From assembly GCF_000143415.4 (NCBI RefSeq), contig NW_003314409.1, positions 1-64,000 of the forward strand: a DNA stretch of 64,000 nucleotides, written 5' to 3'. This stretch comes from Selaginella moellendorffii (lineage: Eukaryota; Streptophyta; Lycopodiopsida; Selaginellales; Selaginellaceae). The translations under genes were made by a program, and so were the position numbers. Shown here one piece after another: positions 10,599 to 22,643 of this stretch (positions are counted from its first letter, which is position 1; every line of letters begins with the position of its first letter). Under the pieces are notes generated by a model that was not told where the DNA came from, made no database searches, and was given only the letters and a program-made list of their open reading frames with translations.

Positions 10599-12449
10599 AT
10601 GTACAAACAGAAACCAGACCCAATCAAGATCCGAGAAAGAGATCTTCGACAAAAGAATCGAGAAGTGAAAAAGGAAGAGGTAGTAAAAGAGAAATTAGAA
10701 CAACAACAGCAACAAATTTTAGAAACGATTTTAAACAAATATGACAAAGAGGATAAACAAATTCAAGTTGCCGAGTCGAGCAACCTAGTTAAAGATAACA
10801 AAGAACTGAATATCAAAGACACCCCAGAGTTTGAGACATTTGAAGAAGTAGAATGCACAGCACCAGATTACTCAAATCCGGACTCGCCAGAACAACAACT
10901 CAACCAACAAAGTCTACAACCGCCTATGGCAATCATTAATCCGATGAGTACAATTGGAAGCATGGTTACATATCCAATTTTCACAGGAAGTAAAATAGAA
11001 GATTCAGAATTACATGTAAAACAATTCAACTAGATTGTCAAAATGAACAATCAAGAACAGCATCAAGACATACTTTTCCCATACACACTTAAAGGAAAAG
11101 CTCTTGAGTGGTATAATACTCTAGAGGATTCTGTACCACATGACGAGAAACTTGAACAATTCAAGGAACAATTCCCAGCTGGAGGAACACCAGAGGAGCA
11201 TTATGAACACATTAAGAATATAAAACAGCGACCAAGGGAAGGAATTCAAGACTATATTAGATGATTCAAATTACATGCAAAGAAATGTAAAGATCTCATT
11301 ACTGACAAAGGCAAGAGTTTGTCTTATATACAAGGATTACGAGAAGCCTATTACAACATGATTGCATTGGTTGATACACCAAATGAAGAAAGTGTTGATG
11401 CACTATCTCAAAGAATCTTAAAACTTGAGAAACGGTTTAAGCAGTTCACTAAAGGTGAATCTTCACATGTTAACGATGACTCGGATGATGAAGAGGAAGA
11501 AATACTAATTAGGACCAAAAAGAAACAGACACAGGGAAAAGACATTAAACATGTATTGAAGAAGATAGCTTCAACGGAACTTAAACAAGGAGCCTTTTGT
11601 ACAAAATGCAAAAATGAAAGACATTCTGTTTCAAACTGTAAATTCCAATTACCCAAATGTCAAATTTGTGATAGAGAAGGACATATAGCCAAGAATTGTC
11701 GATATAGGAATACCACCGAAGTTTCAAGAGTAGAAAATGTTCAATGAGGAACACCATGACAAAATTATCAAGGAAACAACAATCAAGAACAGAGACCACC
11801 AAGAAACTATTATTATCAAGATAATCAACAATATAATCAAGGATATAATCATGGATATAATCCCCCACAAAATCAAGACTATAATCAAGGACAAAATGAT
11901 TATAGAAGCAATTACAACCAACAACAATACAATGGACACCAAAACAATTATCAACATCCCCAATGGAACAACTACAACCAAAGCCAACAAAGGCAATATA
12001 ACAATTACAACAATCAAGCCTCGCAACAGCATTATCAACCAAGACAAAATCAACCATAAGAAAATCAAATTCGACAACAATACAATCCACAAAACCAAAG
12101 AGTCAATCAACCTCCTATTGGAAGACCACCAGCAGCACGAGTAGTTCAAGCAGAAGTTGAAGAACAACTAATGACTGAAGAACCAGAAGTTTTGGCAATC
12201 ACTAGAACACAATATGAATGTCAACAACCTGATAATTATGAAGAACAAGATGAAAGTGATCACGCGATAGAAATCGAGAATACTGAGTGGAAAAAGAGTA
12301 AGAAAATACTTAACACCATTCAACAAGAGCTTCAAAACAAAGATCCCAAAATTATTAATGATCAAATATACAATCAAGATGACCAAACTCAAGTATTAAG
12401 CTTTACTCAAGATGAGCATATAACCATTGTTGAGCACATACTACAGTAG
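10599..12449 (+). pseudogene. gag polyprotein (capsid and nucleocapsid), with stops
   Basis: Starts at MYKQKPDPIKIRERDL. The capsid region has TYPIFTGSKIEDSELHVKQF, LKGKALEWYNTL and FKEQFPAGGTPEEHYEHI. Two CCHC knuckles follow, CTKCKNERHSVSNC and CQICDREGHIAKNC (both CX2CX4HX4C). An Asn/Gln/Tyr-rich tail in the same frame runs about 11760-12060. In-frame stops lie at about 11031, 11262, 11745 and 12056; several look like CAG/CAA/CGA changed to stops. The tail is unusual for gag. Confidence 0.85.
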
Positions 12450-12494
12450 GGAATTACTTTAACCCTACAACAAATACTGCAAATAGCACCATAT

Positions 12495-13189
12495 ATGAAA
12501 GACCAAATCTTGAAGATCTGTAATCGAAGGATCCCTGAAGCTTGCACACAAGAAAAACACCAATCTCAACCAACACAACAAGAACAAGCTGACAGAATCC
12601 AACCTGGTGATTATGATGATAATGTACCTTGTATCAACGTACACATCGGCAAAAATCATATTGAAAGAGCTATCCTTGATGGAGGTTTTGGGGTTAATAT
12701 CATCGAATATGCACTATGCAAAGCTTTAGGATTGGGCAATATACAAGCTGCACCATTCAATGTACGCATGGCTGATCAAAGAGTTGTCAGACCAGCAGGC
12801 ATCATTCGTAATGTCTCTATAACAGTCAAAGGACATAATTTAAAGTTAACTTTGTTGTGTTAAAAATGCCGATTGAAGAATCTTCTTACGAAATCTTGTT
12901 AGGCAGACCTTGGCTTAACAAAGCTGTTTCTGCACAGTATGGGATGGAACATGAGATATGTATCCAATCCCAACAAGGACAAACTAAAATATCAACATTG
13001 ACAAGCAAGAAAATCTCAAGAAGTTTCCGACTAACACAAGTTCAAGAATACAATTGGCAAGAAGGCTTAGACGATCTTGAAGAAGCTAAATTATTTGAAG
13101 CATATCCTGAACTTAAGGCAATTCAAGAAATTGACCTCAACAGGATACTCCCTATAACCAAGTGTCAAGACTATGAAGATTCAAAATAA
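12495..13189 (+). pseudogene. Retroviral-type aspartic protease, catalytic motif altered
   Basis: CINVHIGKNHIERAILDGGFGVNII is followed by VRMADQRVVRPAGII and, after a stop near 12860, YEILLGRPWL. The active-site Asp-Thr/Ser-Gly has become Asp-Gly-Gly (LDGGFG), so the enzyme is probably dead. The frame continues to 13189. Confidence 0.82.
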
Positions 13190-14960
13190 CCTCATTTAAA
13201 GAAGAAACATACAACAAAAACTACCGTACAAAAAGCAAGACCAGCGATACAACCCGAACAACTACAAACTACGGAATATCACCTAGATATACAAGACGAA
13301 TCCACACTCACCACTGAAAATCAAGAATTCAAACTTCGGGTAAATATCAATGAAGATATTGAAGAATTAAATCTAGGGGTTCCCTCAAACCCACAAAACA
13401 TCTTAATAGCTACAAAACTCGACAAACCATTTAAACTTGAGGCAATTACGCTCCTTACTAAGTATAAAGATGTCTTTGCGTGGTCATATAAAGACCTCAA
13501 GGGTATACCACCTGAATTATGTACACATCAAATCGAATTACTTCCAGGAGTTCGACCCATTAAACAAATTGTTTACCGGATGAATCCAACATTCGCTGAG
13601 AAAGTAAAAGCTGAAATTAACAAGCTCCTTGAAGCAGGATTCATATATCCAATACAAAATGCCCAATGGCTATCACCTTTAGTCATTGTACCCAAGAAAA
13701 ATGGGAAATTACGTATCTGTGTAAACTACAAGAAGTTAAATGATGCCACAACGAAAGATGCCTTTCCCATCCCATTTTTAGATGAAATACTTGATGCCGT
13801 TGCCGGACATGAGATGTACTCATTTCTTGACGGTTTTTCAGGCTACAATCAAGTACATATAGCTGTCGAGGATCAACATAAAACAGCTTTCATAAGTCCA
13901 TGGGGACATGCGAATGCCATTTGGATTAACCAATGCCCCATTTACATTTCAATGGATCATTACTGATACCTTCCAAGATTATTTCACAGATTTCATGCAA
14001 GTTTTTATGGATGACTTTAGTGTCTTTGGACCTAAAGACAAACACCTCGAATACCTCAAGAAATGTTTTATCAAATGCAGACAAAACCAAGTTGCTCTGA
14101 ATCCTGAAAAATGTACTTTCTTTGTTAAATCACTTGGCCACATTGTTTCCACTCAAGGCATTCAAATCGATAAAGCTAAAACCGACGTCATTATGAAAAT
14201 GCAACCACCTCATGATCTTAAAAGCTTGCGCAGTTTTCTGGGCAAGATGGGTTACCATAGAAGATTTATCAAAGACTATGCCCAAGTCGCTACACCATTA
14301 ACTGAGTTACTTAAGAAAGACAAATTCTATCACTGGACTCAAGAATGCCAGCAAGCATTCTTGATACTTAAAGAAAAACTTATACAGACACCAATTCTGG
14401 TCCAACCAAACTGGACTTAAGAATTTCTCGTACAAGTTGATGCTTCTGACTATGCGCTAGGAGCAATTCTGTGCCAAAGAAAAGATGATCATCGTGATCA
14501 CCCAATATATTATGCAAGTCGACGACTTTCTCCACTTGAAATGAATTATACAACCACAGAAAAAGAAGCCTTAGGCATGATATATGCCTTGACCAAATTC
14601 CGACATTATTTACTTTCCAACAAAGTCAAAATATTCGTTGATCATCAAGCATTGATTCATCTACTCAACAAACCCATCCTTAGCGGACGAATAGCAAGAT
14701 GGTTTTTGTTATTACAAGAATTCAATTTTGAAATAGTTCACAAACCAGGCAAATACCATGAACAAGCTGATCATCTCAGTAGAATTACAACCAGAGAAAA
14801 TATACAAGACCCCAATGATGACTTACCTGATTCACATCTTTTTAAGATTACCACCCACGATACACTTCAAGAAAGCTTTAATTATTTAACAACTACAACA
14901 GTTCCCACATCATGTACCACGCAAGATCAAAGGAAACAATTCGTCTTGAGGACACGATGA
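13190..14960 (+). pseudogene. Reverse transcriptase and RNase H
   Basis: The spacer contains KYKDVFAWSYKDLKGI (about 13460). RT motifs: FIYPIQNAQWLSPLVIVPKKNG, RICVNYKKLNDAT, DGFSGYNQV, then after a small frameshifting loss near 13905 RMPFGLTNAPFTFQ and FMDDFSVFG (the catalytic box, Tat/Athila-like FMDD). Later LGKMGYHRRFIKDYA. RNase H: after a TAA at about 14418, VDASDYALGAILCQRKDD, YTTTEKEALGMIYALTKFRHYLL and ADHLSRI. Nonfunctional by stops and frameshift. Confidence 0.9.
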
Positions 14961-16170
14961 TACTCAGTCGTTGGAGGAAGACTCTATAGAATTGGACATA
15001 ATAATATATTAAGAAGATGTGTACATTCACAAGAAGAGATACACACGTTACTAGAAGAAGCCCATGCAGGTTGCTCTAGAGGGCATTTTGCAGAAGAAAT
15101 TACAACAAGGAAAATATTGCAAGCAGGCCTATGGTGGCCTACATTATGGAAAGACACTTCACAATTTTGTCAAACTTGTGATATTTGTCAACGTACACAA
15201 TTTCCACCCAAGAAACAAACACAAGAACTGAATCCGACTATAGCAATGGAACCTTTCCAAAGATGGGGCCTAGATTTTGTAGGACCCATACAAAAGAGCA
15301 GAAATGGAAATCAATATATTTTGGTAGCAACAGATTATATGACAAAATGGGCAGAAGCCCAACCACTCAAGAAAGTGACAACAAAGAATACAGCAAAGTT
15401 TCTTTATGAAACGATTATCACAAGATATGGATTACCTCGAGAAATAGTAACGGATAGAGGAACACATTTCCTCGATGAAACAGTCAAGATTTTACTAGAC
15501 GAATTTTTCATCAAACATAAGAAATCTACACCATATTATCCGCAAGGCAACGGCCAAGCCGAATCCACAAACAAAACACTCAAGAATATACTGAAGAAAA
15601 TAGTGCAAACCAATCTTAAAGATTGGGATAATAGAGTTTATGATGCTCTTTGGGCTTATAGAACAGCATATAAAGTTTCAACAAATTCAATTCCATTCAA
15701 ATTAGCTTATGGACTTGAAACTTTGACACCACTAGAATATACTGTACCATCCTTGAGAATGGCAATTCAGCTGCAAATTAATCAAGAAGAATCAATCAAG
15801 AAAAGATTGGCTATGCTAGAAAAGTTAGATGAAGAAAGATTATATGCTTTATGGACAATTGAAGCCATACAAGCAAGGAGAAAAGCTTATCACGATAGAA
15901 AACAGACTAAAAAGAAAACTGATAAATTTGAAGTTGGAAATTTTGTTCTATGGTATAGAGGAAATGTTGACAAAATCGGAGGCAAATTGGTACATCAATG
16001 GGAAGGACCATTCAAGATCACAAGTATGCAAACACCTGGCACAGCTTATTTAGCAACACTCGATGATGAAGAAATACAAATAGTTAATCTCAACAAATTG
16101 AGAAAATATCAAGAACCAAGTATAGCGTATATGCAAGCCAAGCACACCATGCTGGAATTGATTACCAATG
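14961..16170 (+). pseudogene. Integrase with zinc-finger, core and C-terminal domain
   Basis: The HHCC zinc finger is split over the start: HAGCSRGHF, then WWPTLWKDTSQFCQTCDICQ. The core has LDFVGPIQKSRNGNQYILV, EIVTDRGTHF and YYPQGNGQAESTNKTLK, so the D, D and E of the catalytic triad are present. A basic C-terminal part follows (VGNFVLWYRGNVDKIGGKLV). The open frame runs unbroken from 15117 into the 3' ORF. A TGA at about 14958 separates it from RNase H. Confidence 0.9.
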
Positions 16171-18436
16171 AAACCGAAACAATATACGTTGTCCACAAAA
16201 CAAGTCCACAACGATTACAAACAACTATACTCAAGCAAAGACTTAGTAAAAATGCAAGAACACAATATGAACAAAACAAAACAGAGTTAGCCCTAACCCT
16301 GACGGCGAGGAAGTGCGCGCTGGAACATCACAAGGGTAAGCTTGAGTTGCAAGCAAATCTTGAGATCACAAGAGTGCTAGAGAGTGATCATCAGCTAGGC
16401 GCTTTCACCCATCTCAAACGAGTGCATCAGATTCTAAGAAACACACCAATCGAGAGAAACAACAAGAAAGCAAGTAGAAAAGAGAGTGCCCACAAAAGAA
16501 GCAAGAAGAGTGTGTTCACGAGAATAGAAAGAGCGCTCATATCTTTTCCTCTATTTGCATCACAGGAACAAGAGTATTCTCAACAGCACCGAAGAGTCGA
16601 CACAATGCGAACCAAGCAAACATCCCAGGCAGAAACCGTCATCCTTTCTCAAAATCTCAAGTGGCAATTCAATGACAATGTCAAGAGTTGGACTTGCACT
16701 CACGGACTCTACAACTTTGCAGAACGAATGGAAGGGTATCTCATGAATCAAGTGAGCAACGAGAAGGCTCACTTGATAGCTCTCGCCACTGGCCAGGTTG
16801 GACTTGAAGATTCGGAGGTGGCAGCAGCTCTATGTCTCCTAGACGAAGGCGAGCCAGTCTCTGCTCCACGCACACGGGCTTTAAGTCACGACATCATGAA
16901 AGATCCCGAGAGCTACAACTCGGCGCTTAGTTTGCAATTCTCCAACGTCAAGGACGAGCTCTACAAAATATTCAAGTTCCTTGTTCTCAACCTGGAATTT
17001 CGGAAGACTGCTACGACAGTGAGCAGATCCGTGGCCTTCATTTACGAGGATCTTCAAGCTGGGAAGAAAGTGGATTTAGCAGGATATGTGATCCCGAAGT
17101 TTCACAGGGAACTTAAGAAGGTGGCAGGAGAACTTAACGCGAAGAAATGTGTGAGGACACTGGTACTACCGTATGTCCGAGCCATCATCACGCACAGAAG
17201 TCAAGTCCACCACCTCTGCTTCCGCAGCACGTAGCCACAAAAAGTTCAAAACGCCACGCTGAAGAACACTTGGTGAACACCAAGAGGAAAAAGGTCCAGC
17301 AAAAGACAGTAGCAACTCCACGAAGAAAGACACGGGGACAAGGCCGAAGAAACGTTGCGCCTCCACAGATTGATAGTGACGACAGTGATGTGCAAACAAT
17401 CCAGCACATGGTGCCGAGACAACAACCAACGAGAACCTCTAGATCCAAAACAAAACAGCAGCAGAGTTCGGCACCTACACAGCCATCAACAAGGAGCTTG
17501 CAGCCTCCTAGCTCACCGCAGCCGGATTTGCCACCATCACCACTGCAGGAACCGGCACAACCTCTGTCTCCAGGTACAACAATTCCAGTGGATGATCACA
17601 TTTCGCTGACGCAGGATATTCTTGGAAATCCTGAGACGGTTACAAATCCACCATCCGTTGAGCAGGGGCACAACACTTTTTACGAACCACCCATGGAGCA
17701 AACTGCCGAGCAACACCAGCCTCAGCAGCAGCAGCCTCCACCGTTGCAGCCCGTCGAGCAGCACCAACATTCGTTGCCACAGCCTGCTGAGCAGCCATCT
17801 TCACCACACTAGCGTGCTGAGGAGCAGCCATCTTTGCCGCAGCAGCCAACCGAGCTACAGCAGCCAGCTGAGCCGCAACAGACATTTGCTCCAGACACCA
17901 CTGCCGACAACATGCAGCCGTGTCGTTCAACAATGCAACGCCAATTTCATCACGAGCGCGTGAACAACAAGCGCCACCACTACAATTTGGAGCAGCAGGA
18001 GCATCATCATCAGGACCAGCAGCAGCCGAAAGTGATCCGTCCCATGCCTACAAACTTCCTAGAGCAGTATCATAACTCCAACATGGCAGTGTACACACGG
18101 GACGGAATGGAGAGCTTCTTCTGCAATGTTTTTGCACGCCCACACGAGGAGAAAATGGCGAGCATGGCTCAGGAACTCGATCAGGTAAAGGGAATCCTTC
18201 GCACTATACAGGCTCACGGACTCCCAACACCAAACACCTGCCGAGAATCTTTCGAGTTAGCGCAGCAGTACCAACTCGAGAATGCCTGCCTCACCAAAGA
18301 GAACATGGAGCTCAAGGCCCGACTACAGGTGCTCGAGACTGCCATAAAGAACTACACCCGTGATGAGCTTGAGGACTACGAGGAAGAACCAGAGGCTAAC
18401 ACCACAACTGCTACTACCACCACAATGGAAGCTTGA
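16171..18436 (+). pseudogene. 3' ORF region after integrase (env-position ORF), unknown function
   Basis: The integrase frame continues to 17234 with a basic stretch (KASRKESAHKRSKKS) and a helical domain (QVGLEDSEVAAALCLLDEGE ... SRSVAFIYEDLQAGKKVDL) that vaguely recalls the 'putative plant transposon protein' domain of Athila-like elements. Two further frames follow: 17147-17812 (basic, then Pro/Gln-rich) and 17834-18436 (Gln/His-rich with a coiled coil near LENACLTKENMELKARLQVLETA and an acidic end). Frame shifts link them. GC content is higher than in gag-pol, hinting at a separate origin. No transmembrane segment is evident, so a true envelope is unlikely. Confidence 0.55.
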
Positions 18437-18471
18437 GCTGCAGGAGCTGCTCAACTCTAGTTGTTGGAGAG

Positions 18472-18875
18472 TAGAGAGGTACATGCATTTTGCATTGTGA
18501 TTTTCGCACAAAGGCATTTCCTGAGTCAGGAATTGAGATTAGGATTTCTCCCGGTCTAAATTCTTGACTTGGATGACTGGGCATGTAGTGGTTCTATAGG
18601 CTGGTGATAGCACGCCAGACCTATCCCCTTTCTGTTTTTTTATATCCTTGGCCATAATAACATACACTCCACTTGCTCAATATCTACTCTTCTCTTCCAT
18701 GCCTATCTTACTCACTGCCTTCTGGGGATCAAGGCTGTGAGATGTGCATCAATCTCAGCATCAACATCTTTGCAACAGCACATGGCTAAGTATTTCTTTC
18801 CTTTTTATGTTTGGATCTAGTTTAGATTAGAGAGGATTCACAAGATCATTGTAGAGGTGATTTTGTAGTTCTCCA
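18472..18875 (+). repeat. 3' LTR of the 11-kb gypsy element
   Basis: 404 bp, the same length as the 5' LTR. It is preceded by the short purine run GGAGAG. Target duplication ACTTC follows at 18876-18880. Confidence 0.9.
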
Positions 18876-18880
18876 ACTTC

Positions 18881-19330
18881 CTATCCCAAGTTGGCAGTTC
18901 AGTTAAGTTGCGTCAAACTTGTGGCTTATGTAGGCAATAGGACAGCAGTCTTGCACCAAGACAGCTCCTATACCCTCATCACTAGCCTTGTTAATGAAAG
19001 TATGTGTAGCACCAGAGTCAAAGAGGACACTGAGCACTTGGCTATGCACAACTCATTGCATAAACAACTGTACAGCTCAGATGAGTTGATACAATTCTTC
19101 TTCACTCCTTCAGAAAGCTTAGTGACAGCAGTGTCAGCTAGAACACGAGTAGATACATTCTCTCCTTGGTCCACACTGACACCCATGGCCTCAATAGGAT
19201 CAGAAAGAGAAAAGGACTCATAAGCCATATCCTTTGAATGCATAGACTCCATAGTGTGATCCTTAGCCTTCTACCACAAGTGGCTTATCACAAGCAAATA
19301 TTTGTAGAATATACATGATTGCTTTAACCG
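18881..19330 (-). pseudogene. Ty3/gypsy relic, 5' portion: protease joined to RNase H
   Basis: Minus strand reads LFDSGATHTFINK (protease active site DSGA) directly followed by EGIGAVLVQDCCPIAYISHK (start of RNase H). The whole reverse transcriptase is missing, so a large internal deletion occurred. The RNase H then runs into the 11-kb element at 18880 and resumes at 7785. Confidence 0.8.
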
Positions 19331-20066
19331 CTCAAACACTTCTTGACACTTTCACCCCACACCAACTTAGCATGCTTGGTGGTGTTTCGAAGAATATCCA
19401 CCAAAGAAGCTCTATTTCGTTAAAGTGGGATTTATTCAGTAAAATGGGACTAGGTACAAATTTTTAAGTATTTGAAAATGACGTGAAATTATATGTTTTT
19501 TGTCCAGGGGCTAGACATATCTGGGGCATAGTGACTAGCGCGATGACTTTGTGTCCAGACTGAGTCCATTTGGTTGTATAATAAATCTCATTGTCAAAGT
19601 GAACAAGCCGAATCTGAAGCTAAAGAAGAGTGATGGCATGCGCGCACACACTATTTGTTTGTTCATTGAGCGTGTGGTGAGCTTTCCAAGATGAACGTCA
19701 TTCTTATTAGCCAGACATATAACTTAATGGTGAGAACATTTAGATATTATTCAATGTTATCTTTTTCTAACGAATCTAATTGTGAAGGTGTAGCAAGAGG
19801 CATTGCTAGTCTGGAGAAGTCATTTAACTCATTTGACCCTTAGTGTATTTTCATGAAACTAAATAACATTCATATTATTAAGGAATTTCTCTAGTACCTT
19901 TTTTTTACGACATAGAGGCTTGCATTTCTTTCAAAGGTGATTTAGTAAAAGGCCTGAGGGCACATGCCATTCTATTTCTCAGACCGGTATTAAGATATAC
20001 TAGTGCAAAGGGAAAAAGGTATTTGGTGATCAAGTAAATGGCATGAGGGCACATGCCATTATAAGC

Positions 20067-20324
20067 CTAAGTGCTAGTGGACACCTCCTTTTTGGTACTC
20101 TCAGCGGTACTATCATCCTTCTCCGGGTCAGTTGTTTTGCTTTGGATTGTTGTCTCTGACGTTACTGGAGCGTTCTCGATAGTTGTTAATGTTGCCGTTT
20201 GTTCAGAAAAATGATCACCTGGAGTATAGTACGGGGAGTTTGGAAGACTTATATATTCTACATCTTCACCTATCTCCTTCTCCGTCTCCTTTTCTGCCTC
20301 ACTTACAGATTTTGTGCTTGCCAT
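20067..20324 (-). CDS. Small acidic Ser/Thr/Glu-rich protein (copy in truncated transposon)
   Basis: 85 residues starting MASTKSVSEAEKETEKEIG, ending in STST. It differs from the twin at 62474-62731 by only a few residues and keeps the frame. It contains SLPNSPYYTPGDHF and is otherwise low in complexity and negatively charged. Function unknown; it may be a separate small gene or a 3' exon. Confidence 0.45.
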   Translation of the reverse strand: MASTKSVSEAEKETEKEIGEDVEYISLPNSPYYTPGDHFSEQTATLTTIENAPVTSETTIQSKTTDPEKDDSTAESTKKEVSTST

Positions 20325-21035
20325 GAGAACGCTCTTCACCCTAAAATATGGAGTTCGTTGTGTTATAAAAGGAAACCAACACACACGCTGCAAGGGAATG
20401 ATGGTACATAAAGCACGTAAGCCCACAATATGGGTTTATGTGCCATTAATATAGGCCACACGCCATATTATTAGATTTATGCACGTGTGATTGGTAAATG
20501 CATATGTCACATCATCTTTGTTTTACCTCACACACTATATCAGGCCTAATGAACCATATCACATGTGCGCACATGCTATATATATGGAGAAGTATTATGC
20601 AAGGATAGAAATTCAATGCATGATTGTGGAGAGCAATGGCATGAAGCCACATGCTAAATAACATTTTAGAGAAAGAATTAAAATAAAAACATGCAAACAG
20701 TACTGAGTGGACCAAGACTTAGAAGTGCACAATTGAATGAGGTATTTCTAATAAATATTTCACTCACCTCATATAGGAATGGCTACCACTCTCAAATGGC
20801 GTATCACCTCATACCATCACCTCGCAATTTGTTATAACAATCCGATGAATTCATATTCGGCTTGTTCACCTTGAACTTTAAGTAAGATTTGCTAGAACAA
20901 CTAAGAATTTATACTTGTTATTTGTATCATCTCACCTAGGAATGGCGTAAGGCCACATGCCATCACGCCTCCTCTGATTCAGATTCGGATTGTTCACCTT
21001 GAAATAAAATACATTAGAAACTTAGTAAAGGAATA

Positions 21036-22583
21036 TTAATGAATCTCACCTTGAACCCGGGTTATGAATGCTCTTGCTGCATCTCTTGCATGGTCTGGCA
21101 AGGTGATGGTGGCACTCTGCTTTCGCATCCAACCATGCACAACATTATCCACCGATATGCTCATGCTGGGATCCCTTGGATTCAGCACCCATCTCTTTTC
21201 TAGGCAATCCTTCGTATATCCGGAACTTGGCTTGAACCACTCCACAGTTACATTGAAGGAGTTAGTTTCCGCGTCCTCCTCTACATCAGTGATGCAGCGC
21301 CCCACCCATATCATTTGTTTTTTATTACTGGGTCTGACAAGCACGACCATTCCTTTGCAGACCTGTACTGGATTGAATGCTGAATCCGGCTTCTTGTTCC
21401 TCGGCCCACAATAGTGATCCTCAACATCGTTATCTGTCACTGCATTTCCAGAGGACATTGTTCCGCTACTATCTGGTGCTCTGGGTTCTGGCCAAAAGGA
21501 CTCTTCCAATTCTTCATATACAACCGGCCCATTTTGGATAGCAGATATAATCTTCTCCCAGTATTCGAGCAAAGGCTTGCACCTCTGAAAATAGGATTCT
21601 CCACCAAACACCAACCCCCTCTTCCAGAAGGCAATATGCTGTCTAATCCCGGCCACTATACTTTCCTGGTCTTTGAGTCCATCCGGGTGCATCGGCCGTG
21701 GGGAACCCTGAGGAATCATAGGTTCCCCAGTTATGGGATCTCTCTTGAAGAGTTCAATGCCGTCCATTGGCAGCCACACTGTGTCCCATTCTCTCATCTT
21801 GTACCTCATCACTGGAGCACCGTCACGCATGCTGAAATGAAACTGAAGAGGCTTGGAGTGGCCAATCAGCGTTTCGGATCCATCCCTGATGTAGCCTCTT
21901 ACAAACCCCTTAAAGTCTGGAACCTTTGTCAGAAGTGCAGCTTCAACAGTGCCTTTGATGCAATTTTGGAATTCATCGTAGATTTGTGGGAGGGTGAGGA
22001 CATTGGATCGCCGGAGGGACTCTGCCAGATGACTGAACATGGCATCGACGTCTTCATGAGTGTGCCCAACCATGAGAAAGCCAAGTGTAACCGTTTCAAA
22101 TATGCCTTTGGCAACAAGCATCGCCAAGTACGCGAAGACGTACATGTTTTTGTTCTCACTGCCAGCATTGTCTGTTTGGAGCAGAAGATGGGGTGGAAGG
22201 CCACATCGGCCGCAAGAACTTCCTTGAGATTCTGCTTCGTTTGGATGAGGCTGTGCATTCACCGGGCGACCAGCCTCGTCGGAATGGCATGAGGCCTCAC
22301 GTGATAACCCTACAATCTGACGGCCAACATATTCACTGGGATGGCATGGGGCCCCACGCGATACTGCAAGCCTTTGCTCCTCCTCCAGCTGAACCCTGTA
22401 TGGGGTTCGATCGATAAGGGCCTTATGCAAGGGTTGGCCGTTCAGCTCAGTTTGCGCACTTTGCAGAGACCTTAAGTGTTTTGCTAGGGACGCAATCATC
22501 ATGTTTGCACCCCCGCCACCCCATAGAGGTACAAAGAAGTTCCCATAGTTCTGGGCACCATGCCCATGAGTGATTATGCCAAA
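21036..22583 (-). pseudogene. DUF7869-like transposase, C-terminal fragment
   Basis: The frame corresponds to the second half of the protein at 58694-61835, including TDNAGSENKNMYVFAYLA and MVGHTHEDVDAMFSHLAESL. The first catalytic-type Asp (HDKMD) and all N-terminal domains are lost by truncation. The fragment has no stop of its own and carries both exonic palindromes (near 22280 and 22340). Confidence 0.85.
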
Positions 22584-22587
22584 TATG

Positions 22588-22643
22588 CTGTTTGGCATAA
22601 TCGCATAAGCCTAACATACACTGTTTGGCATAATCGCATAAGC
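22588..22643 (+). repeat. 24-bp duplicated junction motif
   Basis: TGTTTGGCATAATCGCATAA occurs twice, at 22588 and 22620, next to the truncation point of the transposon, which itself ends in TTTGGCATAATC. This looks like a microhomology-driven junction. Confidence 0.7.

Larger units (their letters stand above)
7791..18875 (+). mobile_element. 11-kb Ty3/gypsy retrotransposon with extra ORFs on both sides of gag-pol
   Basis: Two 404-bp LTRs (7791-8194 and 18472-18875) bound the element. ACTTC occurs immediately outside both ends (7786-7790 and 18876-18880), a clean 5-bp target duplication. A likely primer-binding site begins TGGCGACCACGGTGGGAT at 8198, three bases after the left LTR. Order inside: leader, ORF1 (8708-10268), gag, protease, reverse transcriptase, RNase H, integrase, then a 2.2-kb 3' ORF region. 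Length and layout recall the Tat/Athila/Ogre group. All genes carry stops or frameshifts. Confidence 0.92.
19407..22583 (-). mobile_element. 5'-truncated inverted copy of the large palindrome-bearing transposon
   Basis: This 3177-bp block is the reverse complement of 60215-63391 (also 3177 bp) with only scattered substitutions. Its outer end carries the same terminal sequence (AAGCTCTATTTCGTTAAAGT, 19407 onward). The inner end stops abruptly at TTTGGCATAATC, where a 24-bp motif with the same letters is repeated in the flank (22588-22611, 22620-22643). It holds the transposase C-terminal half, the small acidic ORF and many palindromes. Confidence 0.9.

Noticed and set aside
11581-12167. Minus-strand hydrophobic ORFs resembling membrane proteins
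   Set aside because: Antisense of the Asn/Gln/Tyr-rich gag tail; composition alone explains them.
17640-17933. Ala-rich minus-strand ORF
   Set aside because: Antisense of the Gln/Pro-rich 3' ORF in the gypsy element.
16171-18436. True envelope gene making the 11-kb element a retrovirus
   Set aside because: No signal peptide, transmembrane segment or fusion-type region is visible.
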